Assembly (NCBI RefSeq): GCF_000425585.1
Contig: NZ_KE384399.1
Coordinates: forward strand, 124,001 to 188,000
Direction: 5' to 3'
DNA length: 64,000 nucleotides
Source: Terrimonas ferruginea DSM 30193
GTDB taxonomy: Bacteria; Bacteroidota; Bacteroidia; Chitinophagales; Chitinophagaceae
Positions 20,383 to 29,399 of the stretch are shown here, one piece after another; positions within the stretch are counted from its first letter, which is position 1; every line of letters begins with the position of its first letter. A model generated the notes under the pieces. The model ran no database searches and was not told the DNA's origin. It saw nothing but the letters and a program-made list of their open reading frames with translations. The position numbers and the translations under genes were made by a program.

Positions 20383-21006
20383 TTAGAGTTTGTCAACGAT
20401 CTGATCCGCAATGCCATATTCGATGGCTTCTTTGGCGTCCATCCAGTAATCGCGGTCAAAATCCCGGTAAATCTGTTCGATCGTTTTGCCGCAATTCTCA
20501 GCGAGAATGCGGGCACCGATCTCTTTTACGCGGGCTGTCTGACGCGCCTGGATTTCCAGATCCGAGCTCACTCCCTGAATATAACCGCCCAGAGAAGGCT
20601 GGTGGATCATCACTTCACCATGCGGGTAGATGAAGCGTTTTCCTTTGACACCGCCACTGAGCAAAATGCTGCCCATGGACGCGGCCAGGCCCATACAAAT
20701 GGTGTTCACCGGGCTGGAGATCATGCGCATGGTATCGTAGATCACCATGCCGCTGGTGACCACACCGCCGGGACTGTTGATATAAAAATTAATTTCTTTT
20801 CCGGGATTATCGGCTTCGAGCAACAGGAGTTTGGTAGTTACTTCACGGGCAGATTTATCATCTACCACGCCCCAGAGGTATACCGCTCTTTTTTCGAAAA
20901 ACAGGCGCTCCAGTTTTTTATTCAGCATGACAAGGTCGTCGCGTTTGTCTTCTCTTTCCTGTACTTCCTCATCATCCATACGCCAGTCGTTATTGTGATA
21001 TCGCAT
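20383..21006 (-). CDS. clpP: ClpP protease subunit (first paralogue upstream of clpX)
   Basis: This encodes 207 residues. The catalytic triad is intact: S110 in 'GLAASMGS', H135 in 'VMIHQPS' and D186 in 'DRDYWM'. The N-terminus (about 30 residues, acidic 'DDEEVQEREDKRDD') is longer and more charged than in typical ClpP. ClpP forms double heptameric rings in which substrates unfolded by ClpX are cleaved. It is clearly diverged from the second clpP 30 bp upstream, so the two may form different or mixed rings. Confidence 0.94.
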   Translation of the reverse strand: MRYHNNDWRMDDEEVQEREDKRDDLVMLNKKLERLFFEKRAVYLWGVVDDKSAREVTTKLLLLEADNPGKEINFYINSPGGVVTSGMVIYDTMRMISSPVNTICMGLAASMGSILLSGGVKGKRFIYPHGEVMIHQPSLGGYIQGVSSDLEIQARQTARVKEIGARILAENCGKTIEQIYRDFDRDYWMDAKEAIEYGIADQIVDKL

Positions 21007-21036
21007 ATTCGTTTGTATTAATTTTTTGAAAATGGA

Positions 21037-21732
21037 TTAGCTGTCCTTGCGTTCTTTACGCGGATTCAGCAGAAGTACTTCGTCTACCAGGCCGTATTCT
21101 TTGGCTTCTGTGGCAGTCATCCAGTGGTCACGCTCAAAGTCGCGCTGGATTTCTTCGATCGATTTGCCGGAATGATAGTGCATGATGTCGTAGAGTTCTC
21201 TTTTGAGTTTACGGATCTCATTCACGGTGATTTCGATATCGCTTGCCTGTCCGCCGATGGCGCCGCTTGGTTGGTGCATCATCACACGGGCGTGACGGAG
21301 TGCTGCGCGTTTGCCTTTGGTGCCGGCTGCGAGCAATACAGCGCCCATAGAGGCCGCCATACCTATGCAGATAGTAGCCACATCGGGACTGACATATTGC
21401 ATGGTGTCATAAACACCCAGACCTGCGTAAACGCTTCCGCCGGGACTGTTTACATACATATTGATATCGCGTGTGCGGTCGGTAGAGTCGAGGAACAGCA
21501 ACTGGGCCGTGATAATGTTGGCCACTTCGTCGTTGATAGGATAGCCCAGGAAAATGATCCGGTCCATCATCAGACGGCTGTAAACGTCCATGACAGCCAC
21601 ATTCATCGGACGCTCTTCAATGATGTTCGGCGTCAGGGCCGTCACCATATGAGAAGCATAACTATGAAGTGTGTTGCTGGATAATCCGCGATGTTTGACC
21701 GCGTATTTTTCGAATTCGGAATTTAAGCCCAT
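21037..21732 (-). CDS. clpP: ClpP protease subunit (second paralogue)
   Basis: This encodes 231 residues from the ATG at 21732. The open frame extends 50 codons further upstream, but that part lacks ClpP character. The triad is present: S128 in 'GMAASMGA', H153 in 'VMMHQPS' and D202 in 'ERDHWM'. The glycine-rich strand 'VNSPGGSVYAG' matches ClpP. It is the first gene of the clpP-clpP pair, following tig after a strong terminator. Both copies keep all catalytic residues, so neither looks like a ClpR-type inactive subunit. Confidence 0.94.
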   Translation of the reverse strand: MGLNSEFEKYAVKHRGLSSNTLHSYASHMVTALTPNIIEERPMNVAVMDVYSRLMMDRIIFLGYPINDEVANIITAQLLFLDSTDRTRDINMYVNSPGGSVYAGLGVYDTMQYVSPDVATICIGMAASMGAVLLAAGTKGKRAALRHARVMMHQPSGAIGGQASDIEITVNEIRKLKRELYDIMHYHSGKSIEEIQRDFERDHWMTATEAKEYGLVDEVLLLNPRKERKDS

Positions 21733-21977
21733 AATAAATGAATAAAGCTGTTTTTTAAATCGTTTTGGGTCAGGTACTACAGTTCTAACAAGAAAGCCAA
21801 TCAATAGTTGATCAGACAGTTGCAACCGGATTACGCGGACCAGTCTACTTTTATCAAATATCCGTCCAAATGCCAAAACCACAAAATTGGTGACAGTATA
21901 TCATTTTTACCTAATAAAAAGCGGGTAAAAATGCTTCTGCGCACGCTAATCTGGCAGAGCCGGCAAGACAGAACATG

Positions 21978-22009
21978 AAAAAAGCTGACCCGGAGGTCAG
22001 CCTTTTTTA
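21978..22009 (-). terminator. Intrinsic terminator after tig
   Basis: Arms GCTGACC (21984-21990) and GGTCAGC (21995-22001) with loop CGGA are flanked by A-runs and T-runs on both sides, so the site can act in both directions. On the minus strand it lies 24 bp after the trigger factor stop. Confidence 0.8.
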
Positions 22010-22032
22010 TGAAAATCGGGGTAATGAAACGA

Positions 22033-23421
22033 TTAATGGTGGCTGTGCTGGTGCGCAGATACCATTTCAGTAAATTCTTCCGCACCGATCGCTTTGTCGG
22101 CAGGATTTACCTTGGTTTCAGCCCATTCGAATATTTTTTGCGCCTGGATGCGGTTGTAAGCATCTTCCACATACTTGCGGTCTTTCATCATCTTCTCCAC
22201 GTAATCATTTACCCAGGGCTGATCTTCCATGCCATTTGCACCTGCGCCCATGTTGCTCATGTAACCAAACAATTGCTGTTTGGCGAATGAACGCAACTCA
22301 TCAGGCTGTACCTGGATACCGTTGTCATTCACGATCTTGTCAGAGATCAGGGTCCACTTCAACTGGTTGCGGAAAGTGGGGAATTCTTTTTCAACTTCTT
22401 CTTCCGTTTTGGGAGCACCGCCTTCCGCTTCCGGTTGTGTGCGCAGCCATTTCTTCAGGAAGGTTTCAGGGAACTCCACTGCAGTATGATCTACCAGTTG
22501 GTGAAATACCTGGTCGTGGATCTGGTTGCGTGACTGGCCAGCCCAATATGCTTCGATTTCTTCGCGGATTTTGTTGCGGAAATCACTTTCAGTTTTTACG
22601 TCCTGACCGGGATAGAGTTGCTCAAAGAAACCTTCTTCCAGTTCTTTCTTTTCCAGCAGGCCAACTTTGGTGATGCGGATGCTGAACTCTTTGCCGGCGT
22701 CTTCTTTGGTCAGACCCAGATCGCCCAGGATCACTTCCAGTTCTTTATCGTCGAATGCTTTTTCCAGTTGAACCGTTACTTCATCGCCGGCTTTCTTTCC
22801 TTGCAGTGAAGGGCGGAAGCTTTCGCTGAAATATTTTACGAGCAAGGAGTTTTCTTTATTTACACCGCCTTCTTTTTCTGCGCCGTTTTCCGTTTCAACG
22901 AAGGTTACGTTCAGTACGTTGTCGTCAGCGTTAACGGTTTCTTCGTCTTTCATGTTGCCGTAACGGTTCTGCAAACGGGTGATCTCGTTGTCGATCATTT
23001 CGTCGGTTACATTCACCTTGTAGTTGGTGATAGCTGCTTTGGACAGTTCGGGCAGTTGGAAATCGGGTTTCAGTCCTACTTCAAAATGGAACGTATAGTC
23101 GCTGGGATTATTCACGTCGAGTTGGCTGATATCAGTGTCGAGGGGCAATGGTTGAGCGAAGATCTCTACTTTGTCCTGCTGAAGATGACCTACCAGCTCG
23201 CGGTCAACGGAGCGCAGTACTTCGTCGGTGAACAAAGAAGGGCCGTACATCTTTTTGATCAGACCGGCGGGCACCATTCCTTTACGGAAACCGGGAATGT
23301 TTGCTTTTTTACTGTATTCCTTAAGCGCCTTCTCAAAAGAAGGGAGGTAATCAGATTTCTCCAGCTTTACGGAGATCTTTTCGTGCAATGGGCCAATGCT
23401 CTCTTTCGTGATCGTTGCCAT
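22033..23421 (-). CDS. tig: Trigger factor, ribosome-associated chaperone/prolyl isomerase
   Basis: This encodes 462 residues from 'MATITKESIG'; the upstream extension of the frame runs into the tRNA-Leu region and is rejected. The N-terminal ribosome-binding domain has 'IPGFRKGMVP', the trigger-factor signature GFRxGxxP. A central FKBP-like domain (about 150-240) and a long helical C-terminal arm follow. The last residues are His-rich ('SAHQHSHH'). It holds nascent chains at the ribosome exit. The order tig-clpP-clpX is conserved in bacteria; here clpP is duplicated. Confidence 0.95.
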   Translation of the reverse strand: MATITKESIGPLHEKISVKLEKSDYLPSFEKALKEYSKKANIPGFRKGMVPAGLIKKMYGPSLFTDEVLRSVDRELVGHLQQDKVEIFAQPLPLDTDISQLDVNNPSDYTFHFEVGLKPDFQLPELSKAAITNYKVNVTDEMIDNEITRLQNRYGNMKDEETVNADDNVLNVTFVETENGAEKEGGVNKENSLLVKYFSESFRPSLQGKKAGDEVTVQLEKAFDDKELEVILGDLGLTKEDAGKEFSIRITKVGLLEKKELEEGFFEQLYPGQDVKTESDFRNKIREEIEAYWAGQSRNQIHDQVFHQLVDHTAVEFPETFLKKWLRTQPEAEGGAPKTEEEVEKEFPTFRNQLKWTLISDKIVNDNGIQVQPDELRSFAKQQLFGYMSNMGAGANGMEDQPWVNDYVEKMMKDRKYVEDAYNRIQAQKIFEWAETKVNPADKAIGAEEFTEMVSAHQHSHH

Positions 23422-23472
23422 AAAATAATTTATATAAATGTAACAGCCCCCTGAAGGGAACTGTTTTTGCTG

Positions 23473-23554
23473 TCCGGATGGAGGGACTCGAACCCCCACA
23501 CCTTGCGGCATCAGATCCTAAGTCTGACGTGTCTACCAATTCCACCACATCCGG
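23473..23554 (-). tRNA. tRNA-Leu (anticodon TAG)
   Basis: The minus strand gives a class II cloverleaf of 82 nt. The acceptor CCGGATG pairs with CATCCGG; the anticodon stem TCAGA/TCTGA holds loop CTTAGGA with anticodon TAG; a long variable arm (TGCCGCAAGGTG region) follows, then GGTTCGAGTCCC in the T arm. Discriminator A; CCA is not encoded. It lies 51 bp upstream of tig. Confidence 0.93.
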
Positions 23555-23801
23555 GAAACGGGCTGCAAATGTAGGATTTTTGCGGGGAACAACCTTTTTC
23601 CGGCGAAATGGCTTTCAATTTTTTTATGGGAGTAAAAAATTTTCAACAAAACCTAACAATAAGTTAAAAAGTTGTAGGTTTAGGTCAAGCCATCAGCAAA
23701 CGCAGCTACCGTTCACTACTGCCTGCTTTCCACCTCCAGAGGAATCCGATCCGGAAAAACCGCTTGACTAATAGCGTTTTAAACAAATACACACACTGCA
23801 C

Positions 23802-25838
23802 ATGAGAAAAGTAACTTTACTCCTGGCCGTCATTTGTATTGTCGTGACGGCAAAATCACAAAATCCTGCTACCGTTTTTTTTATTGCCAATGACACCGTG
23901 CGCGTTCCCTGCGGTGCCAGTTGTGCCACCATCAGTTTCCAGGTGCCACACATCAAACAGACCAGTACGTACACGGTCACTAATCCACAGTACCTGCCTT
24001 ACGCGTACAAAACCGCTGCGGGTACCGAACTCACAGCGCTTTACACCGATGACCGCTTCAGTGCGGCCATTCCTTTTCCGATTGGTTTCAGTTTTTGCTT
24101 CTACGGCATCGATTACAGTTCCGCCGTGGTCGGTTCCAATTCCATTATCACTTTCAATGCCAGCCACGCCGGGCAGACCAATGCATGGCCGCTGGCCACC
24201 AATTCCGGAAATGGTACACCGATACCTATTCCTTATGCCGGAGGTTCATCGAATACAGCGTCTCCCGCTTATTATCCGGGTGCCAGTATTATGGGCCCTT
24301 ACCATGATGTTTATCCCACCAATACCTACGGGGGCGAACGAAAAATTGAATGGCGTGTGGAAGGCACAGCGCCCAAACGCCGCTTTATCGCCAGCTACAA
24401 CCAGGTGCCTTTGTTCGATTGCGAAGATATTACGGCTACCAGCCAGATGGTTATTTATGAAAATACAGGGATCGTTGAAGTATATGTAAAGGACAAACCA
24501 ATTTGCCCGGGCTGGAATTCTGGTCTTGCCATTCTTGGTGTACAGAATGCAACGCGCGACAATGCCGTGACGGCCCCCGGCAAAAATGCCACCGTATGGG
24601 GGCGTGCAGGCATGGATTCCTGTTTCCGCTTTGTACCCTCGGGCGGCACACCTATGTTTAAAAGAGCAGAATTACTGCTCAACAACGTCGTCATTGCGAC
24701 CAATACTACTGATACATCGTCTGCCGCAGGTGCGATGCTTAATGTGAATTTTGCCAACGTATGTCCCACTGCCGACAGCACGGCTTACGGTGTGCGGGTG
24801 GTATATGCTTCCTGTAGCAATCCCAACATCGAGGTGTCATTCCTTGATACCATCTACGTCAAGAAAAGCGTACCCATCGTGGCCAGTGTAACCTCGGTGA
24901 ATCCAACCTGTACCGCAGGCGGATCGATCACTGTTCAGGCGAGCGGCGGTGCGCCCCCGCTATCCTACAGCATCAACAACGGTACCACCACACAGCCGGG
25001 TAACGTATTCAGCAATGTACAGGCGGGTACTTACAATGTGGTTGTAACCGATGCAGCGGGCTTCTGCCGTTTCACGCAAACCGCAACCCTTACATTGCAG
25101 GGGGCGGTTACGGTGAATGCCGGAGCCGACACTGCCATATGTACCGGCGCATCTTTCACGCGCGGAGCCGTTTCCAATGCCACCACTTACAGTTGGTCAC
25201 CAACCACCGGAGTAAGTGCGCCTACATCGCCGGCACCCGTATTCTCTCCAACACAAACAACCACCTATACGGTAACGGCGAGCACGGCTAACTGTACGGC
25301 TACAGACGCATTTGTTGTGACCGTAGCGCCGGGCGCCACGATCGATGCCGGTCCGGATGCATTCGTCATTACCGGCCAGCAATACACGATGCAGGCCAGC
25401 GGTTCCACCGGTTCTTATTTGTGGTCGCCCTCTGCGGGACTGAGTTCCGCCACGGTATTGAATCCAACCGTTTCCCTCAACCAAACCACCACGTATACAT
25501 TGGAAGTGACCACACCACAGGGATGTAAAGCAACAGACCAGGTAACACTTACGCTGCTGCCCAACTGTCTGCGCCCGATGGAAGCCTTTACACCCAATGG
25601 TGATGGCGTGAATGATCTCTGGCTGGTGACAACCGGCTCCTGCCTGAAGAGCGCAGACGTGCAGGTGTTCAACCGTTATGGCGCCAAAGTGTATGAATCC
25701 AGGGACTACCGGAATACATGGGATGGCACCTATAAAGGCAAACCACTGGCTGACGGAACCTACTATTTCGTGATCAGCTATGAGCTTGTCAACGGTAAAA
25801 AAGAGCATCTCAAAGGAAACCTCACCATTCTCCGCTAA
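23802..25838 (+). CDS. T9SS type B secreted protein with gliding-motility C-terminal domain
   Basis: This encodes 678 residues. A signal peptide (about 1-19) is followed by a ~330-residue N-terminal region that is clearly paralogous to the start of the protein at 29.4 kb (shared 'KIEWRVEG', 'VPLF', 'LAILGVQ', 'APGKNATVW'). An SprB-like repeat and PKD-like domains follow ('SYSWSP'-type strands). The last ~85 residues are the CHU_C/type B sorting domain: 'AFTPNGDGVNDLW', 'VFNRYGAKVYES', 'WDGTYKGKPLADGTYYFVI', ending 'LTILR'. This domain directs export through T9SS and surface attachment. A PorP/SprF gene follows after 30 bp, the usual partner arrangement. Confidence 0.92.
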   Translation: MRKVTLLLAVICIVVTAKSQNPATVFFIANDTVRVPCGASCATISFQVPHIKQTSTYTVTNPQYLPYAYKTAAGTELTALYTDDRFSAAIPFPIGFSFCFYGIDYSSAVVGSNSIITFNASHAGQTNAWPLATNSGNGTPIPIPYAGGSSNTASPAYYPGASIMGPYHDVYPTNTYGGERKIEWRVEGTAPKRRFIASYNQVPLFDCEDITATSQMVIYENTGIVEVYVKDKPICPGWNSGLAILGVQNATRDNAVTAPGKNATVWGRAGMDSCFRFVPSGGTPMFKRAELLLNNVVIATNTTDTSSAAGAMLNVNFANVCPTADSTAYGVRVVYASCSNPNIEVSFLDTIYVKKSVPIVASVTSVNPTCTAGGSITVQASGGAPPLSYSINNGTTTQPGNVFSNVQAGTYNVVVTDAAGFCRFTQTATLTLQGAVTVNAGADTAICTGASFTRGAVSNATTYSWSPTTGVSAPTSPAPVFSPTQTTTYTVTASTANCTATDAFVVTVAPGATIDAGPDAFVITGQQYTMQASGSTGSYLWSPSAGLSSATVLNPTVSLNQTTTYTLEVTTPQGCKATDQVTLTLLPNCLRPMEAFTPNGDGVNDLWLVTTGSCLKSADVQVFNRYGAKVYESRDYRNTWDGTYKGKPLADGTYYFVISYELVNGKKEHLKGNLTILR

Positions 25839-25868
25839 CCCTATTGTCAACCAAGCAAAACACACGAC

Positions 25869-26771
25869 ATGAAACGTTTTATCGCAATCATATCAGTGCT
25901 GGTGCTGGGTGTTTCGGATACCCGGGCGCAGCAGATCGCAACATCCTCTCTTTACGACATGCAGGGTGTATTTCACAATCCATCCGTGGCAGGCGTCAAT
26001 AAGTATGGTTCTATTGGTGCTACTTACCGCAGTATGTGGAGCGGCATCGATGGCAGTCCCAAAACAACAACCGTATTTGGTTCGGCTTACCTGCCTTCCG
26101 TAAAACTCGGATTGGGCGGTTATCTCTACAACGATGTAACGGGACCAACGCGGCGGACGGGTTTACAGATGGCCTATGCCTATCATGTGCCTTTGCAGAA
26201 TGACGCAAGTTTTTCACTGGGCATCGAAGGTCGTTTTCAGCAATACAGCATCGACAAAGGAAAGCTGAGTGAATCGCTTGGCGCCAATGATCCGGTGCTG
26301 GCGGGCGCGGGCAACCGTTTTTCTGCTGACGCGGGTTTTGGCCTGAGCTATACCTCCCGGAAATTTCAGGCAGGCGCATCGGTGGCCAACCTGATCCAAT
26401 CCAAACTTGATTTTTATTCCGGCAATCTGTCGCGCTCGGAGACGGGACGGCTTTACCGCCACTACTATTTCCACAGCCGCTACAATTGGGATGTGGATGG
26501 CAATACGGTGATCACGCCGAATATTTTATTCATTTATCTGCCGAATGCGCCACTTGAATTCCAGGGCGGCGCAAGGGTGGAGCACCGTGAAGTATTCTGG
26601 TGGGGCGTGAGTATGCGTTTGCGCCAGAGCTGGATGCTCTCAGCCGGGGTGAAAGTGAAGAAAAAACTGGTATTAGGCTATTCGTTTGATATCTACAGTA
26701 CGCCGCTGAGTATTTATGACCGCGGGAGCAATGCGCATGAGATCCTGCTGAGGTATGATTTTTTGAAATGA
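25869..26771 (+). CDS. PorP/SprF family outer-membrane protein of T9SS
   Basis: This encodes 300 residues with a signal peptide (cleavage near 'TRAQQ'). The sequence is a predicted outer-membrane barrel with the family start 'LYDMQGVFHNPSVAGV' (the conserved N-P-A/S-x-A-G), 'YRSMWSGIDGSPKT', a 'LGLGGYLYND' strand, and a C-terminal Y-x-F-x-L-x pattern 'LLRYDFLK'. PorP/SprF proteins help secrete and anchor type B substrates such as SprB. Pairing with the substrate gene 30 bp upstream suggests it serves that protein. Confidence 0.92.
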   Translation: MKRFIAIISVLVLGVSDTRAQQIATSSLYDMQGVFHNPSVAGVNKYGSIGATYRSMWSGIDGSPKTTTVFGSAYLPSVKLGLGGYLYNDVTGPTRRTGLQMAYAYHVPLQNDASFSLGIEGRFQQYSIDKGKLSESLGANDPVLAGAGNRFSADAGFGLSYTSRKFQAGASVANLIQSKLDFYSGNLSRSETGRLYRHYYFHSRYNWDVDGNTVITPNILFIYLPNAPLEFQGGARVEHREVFWWGVSMRLRQSWMLSAGVKVKKKLVLGYSFDIYSTPLSIYDRGSNAHEILLRYDFLK

Positions 26772-26930
26772 GTGCAGGGTAAAGCAGCCGTTATAAGTTG
26801 TAAGTAATAAGTGAAGCAGCCGTTCCAACTGGCCCCTGAAGTTATCGAAGGGCCAGTGGGAACGGCTGTGTTGTTCACCATTCACGATTGCCCATTCACA
26901 ATTCACCTGTTTTCAGTAAATTCGTAGTTG
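26772..26930. repeat. Intergenic repeat copy B with a 19-bp-arm inverted repeat
   Basis: The arms at 26817-26835 and 26850-26868 are complementary at 18 of 19 positions (start CAGCCGTTCC, end GGAACGGCTG) with a 14-nt loop. No T-run follows, so it is not a simple terminator. It is preceded by another CAGCCGTT and followed by 'ttcaccattcacgattgccc' and similar words, shared with the repeats near 18.9, 41.3 and 45.3 kb. Confidence 0.7.
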
Positions 26931-29186
26931 ATGGAAACTGTTGCTCAAGTCCCCCGCTATAACCTCAATGAAGAACAGGAAAGAAAGCTGATTCTGAGGG
27001 AATACCGTTCACTGTTGCGCTCGCTGAAGCTGAAATTAAAGCCCGGCGACAAAGACCTGCTGCGCGTGGCTTTTGAAATGGCCGCCGACGCTCACAGGAC
27101 CATGCGCCGCAAAAGCGGTGAACCGTACATCCTGCACCCGCTGGCCGTATCCAAAATATGCGTGGAAGAAATTGGATTGGGGGTACGCTCTTCTATCTGT
27201 GCATTGCTGCACGATACGGTTGAAGATACCGATGTAACCCTTGAAGATGTGGAACGCGAATTTGGCAACGAAATCGCCAGGATCGTGGACGGTCTTACCA
27301 AAATTTCCAACGTCATCGATGTGAATGCTTCGGCGCAGGCGGAAAATTTCAAGAAAATTCTGCTGACCCTCACGGATGATCCGCGGGTGATCCTGATCAA
27401 ACTGGCCGACCGCCTGCACAACATGCGTACACTCGAAAGCATGAAACGCGAAAAACAACTCAAGATCGCGTCAGAGACCGTGTACGTATACGCACCGCTC
27501 GCACACCGGATGGGGTTGTACAACATCAAGACGGAAATGGAAGATCTGGCCATGAAATACATGGAGCCGGAAACCTATAAGGAAATTGCCCGCAAACTGG
27601 CTGAAACCAAACGTGAGCGCACCAAATACATTAATGAGTTCATCCGGCCTATCAAAGAAAAACTCGAGAAAGGACATTTCAATTTTGAGATACAGGGCCG
27701 TCCCAAAAGCATTCATTCCATTTCCAATAAAATAAAAAAGAAAGGTGTCAGCTTCGAGGAGGTCTATGATCTCTTTGCTATCCGCATCATCCTCGATTCT
27801 CCTCCGGAAAAAGAAAAAGAGGATTGCTGGAAAGTGTACTCGATGATCACTGATGAATACACACCGTCACCCGAGCGACTGCGCGACTGGTTGAGCAATC
27901 CGAAATCAAACGGGTATGAAGCTTTGCACACAACGGTAATGGGACCACAGGGCAGATGGGTGGAAGTACAGATCCGCACCAAACGGATGAATGAAATCGC
28001 AGAAAAAGGCCTGGCTGCCCACTGGAAATACAAAGAAGGTGCGGCCGATGAAAGCCGCTTCGATAAATGGTTTCAGCAGATCCGCGAAATGATCGGCAAC
28101 CAGGAAACCGACAGTATTGATTTTCTGCAGGACTTCAAAACAAGCTTTCTTGCAGAAGAGATTTATGTGTACACGCCGAAAGGGGATGTTAAAATGCTGC
28201 CGGTTGACAGCACCGCGCTGGACTTTGCCTTCTCAATCCACAGTGCCATTGGTGTGAAAACTATCGGCGCGAAGGTGAATCATAAATTAGTGCCTATCAG
28301 TCACAAGCTGCGCAGTGGCGACCAGGTAGAGATCATCACCAGCAGCAAACAGCAACCGTCTGAGGACTGGTTGTCGTTTGTGGTAACGGCCAAAGCAAGA
28401 GGGCGGATCAAGGACGCGCTCAAAGAGGAAAAAAAGAAAGTAGCCGATGAAGGCAAATACACGCTGCAACGCAAGCTCGAAGGCATTGGCGCCAGCATGC
28501 AGCAACCGAATATAGACGAACTGGTGCAGCATTACAAACTGTCATCGAATCTCGAACTGTTTTACCAGATCGCAATCAAGAACATCGACCTGAAAGAGCT
28601 GAAGGATTTCAAAGTGACCGGCGACCGGATAGAAGCGCCGAAACCACTGAAACCAGTGACGGAACATAAGCACGACAACCTTCCATCGCAGCTCGCTCAC
28701 AACAACAACAAGAAAGATGCGGAGCTGATCATCTTCGGCGAAAGCAGCGACAAAATCGTGTACAACCTGGCTAACTGCTGCAAGCCTATTCCGGGTGATG
28801 ATGTATTTGGATTTGTTACAACCGGTAAAGGGCTTACTATTCACCGGACCAATTGTCCCAATGCTACTAAGCTCTTGTCGAACTATGGACATCGCGTGGT
28901 GAAAACGAAATGGGCGAAGAATAAAGAGATATCCTTTCTTACGGGCGTGAAGATTGTAGGAATGGATGATGTGGGCGTGGTAAATAAGATTACGATGCTG
29001 ATATCCGGGGAACTGCGTGTAAACATTGCTGCGCTTACGATTGAAGCACGAGAAGGTCTTTTCGAAGGTAATATCCGCTTATACGTGCACGATAAGGAAG
29101 AGCTGGATCACCTGGTGCAAAGCCTGCGGGCGCTGCCAGGTATCGAGTCAGTGGAGCGATATGATACAGAAGATATTCCAAATTAA
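26931..29186 (+). CDS. Bifunctional (p)ppGpp synthetase/hydrolase, RelA/SpoT family
   Basis: This encodes 751 residues from ATG 26931. The HD hydrolase domain is intact ('ALLHDTVEDT', H94-D95, with 'DRLHNMRT' later). The synthetase domain has 'RPKSIHSISNKI' and 'GYEALHTTVMGP'. TGS ('YTPKGDVKMLP') and a C-terminal ACT domain follow, with the conserved 'CCKPIPGDDVFGFVT'. Both activities should be present, as in single-enzyme Rel proteins, so it both makes and degrades the stringent-response alarmone. It is flanked by T9SS substrate genes and followed by a strong terminator. Confidence 0.96.
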   Translation: METVAQVPRYNLNEEQERKLILREYRSLLRSLKLKLKPGDKDLLRVAFEMAADAHRTMRRKSGEPYILHPLAVSKICVEEIGLGVRSSICALLHDTVEDTDVTLEDVEREFGNEIARIVDGLTKISNVIDVNASAQAENFKKILLTLTDDPRVILIKLADRLHNMRTLESMKREKQLKIASETVYVYAPLAHRMGLYNIKTEMEDLAMKYMEPETYKEIARKLAETKRERTKYINEFIRPIKEKLEKGHFNFEIQGRPKSIHSISNKIKKKGVSFEEVYDLFAIRIILDSPPEKEKEDCWKVYSMITDEYTPSPERLRDWLSNPKSNGYEALHTTVMGPQGRWVEVQIRTKRMNEIAEKGLAAHWKYKEGAADESRFDKWFQQIREMIGNQETDSIDFLQDFKTSFLAEEIYVYTPKGDVKMLPVDSTALDFAFSIHSAIGVKTIGAKVNHKLVPISHKLRSGDQVEIITSSKQQPSEDWLSFVVTAKARGRIKDALKEEKKKVADEGKYTLQRKLEGIGASMQQPNIDELVQHYKLSSNLELFYQIAIKNIDLKELKDFKVTGDRIEAPKPLKPVTEHKHDNLPSQLAHNNNKKDAELIIFGESSDKIVYNLANCCKPIPGDDVFGFVTTGKGLTIHRTNCPNATKLLSNYGHRVVKTKWAKNKEISFLTGVKIVGMDDVGVVNKITMLISGELRVNIAALTIEAREGLFEGNIRLYVHDKEELDHLVQSLRALPGIESVERYDTEDIPN

Positions 29187-29212
29187 AAGAATACAAACCG
29201 GCTTTTGAACTT

Positions 29213-29244
29213 AACGACCTAGCGATCAGGTCGTTATTTTTTTT
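29213..29244 (+). terminator. Intrinsic terminator after the RelA/SpoT gene
   Basis: AACGACCT (29213-29220) and AGGTCGTT (29228-29235) form a perfect 8-bp stem with a 7-nt loop, followed by ATTTTTTTT. Confidence 0.88.
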
Positions 29245-29399
29245 GTCCCTTTATGAAGCCCGTAAAATGGGTAAAAAAAATATAACCTTTTCTTTACAAA
29301 TCAGGCTGGTATTGAGGTGTAGTAATAACTTTTCCTTAACTTCAGAACTCCTTTAGGGGCTGAAAAATACACGAAACACACACACTACACATCGCTGCT

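Noticed and set aside
21733-21882. N-terminal extension of the second ClpP
   Set aside because: The 50 extra residues lack ClpP character; the chosen ATG begins a plausible ClpP N-terminus.
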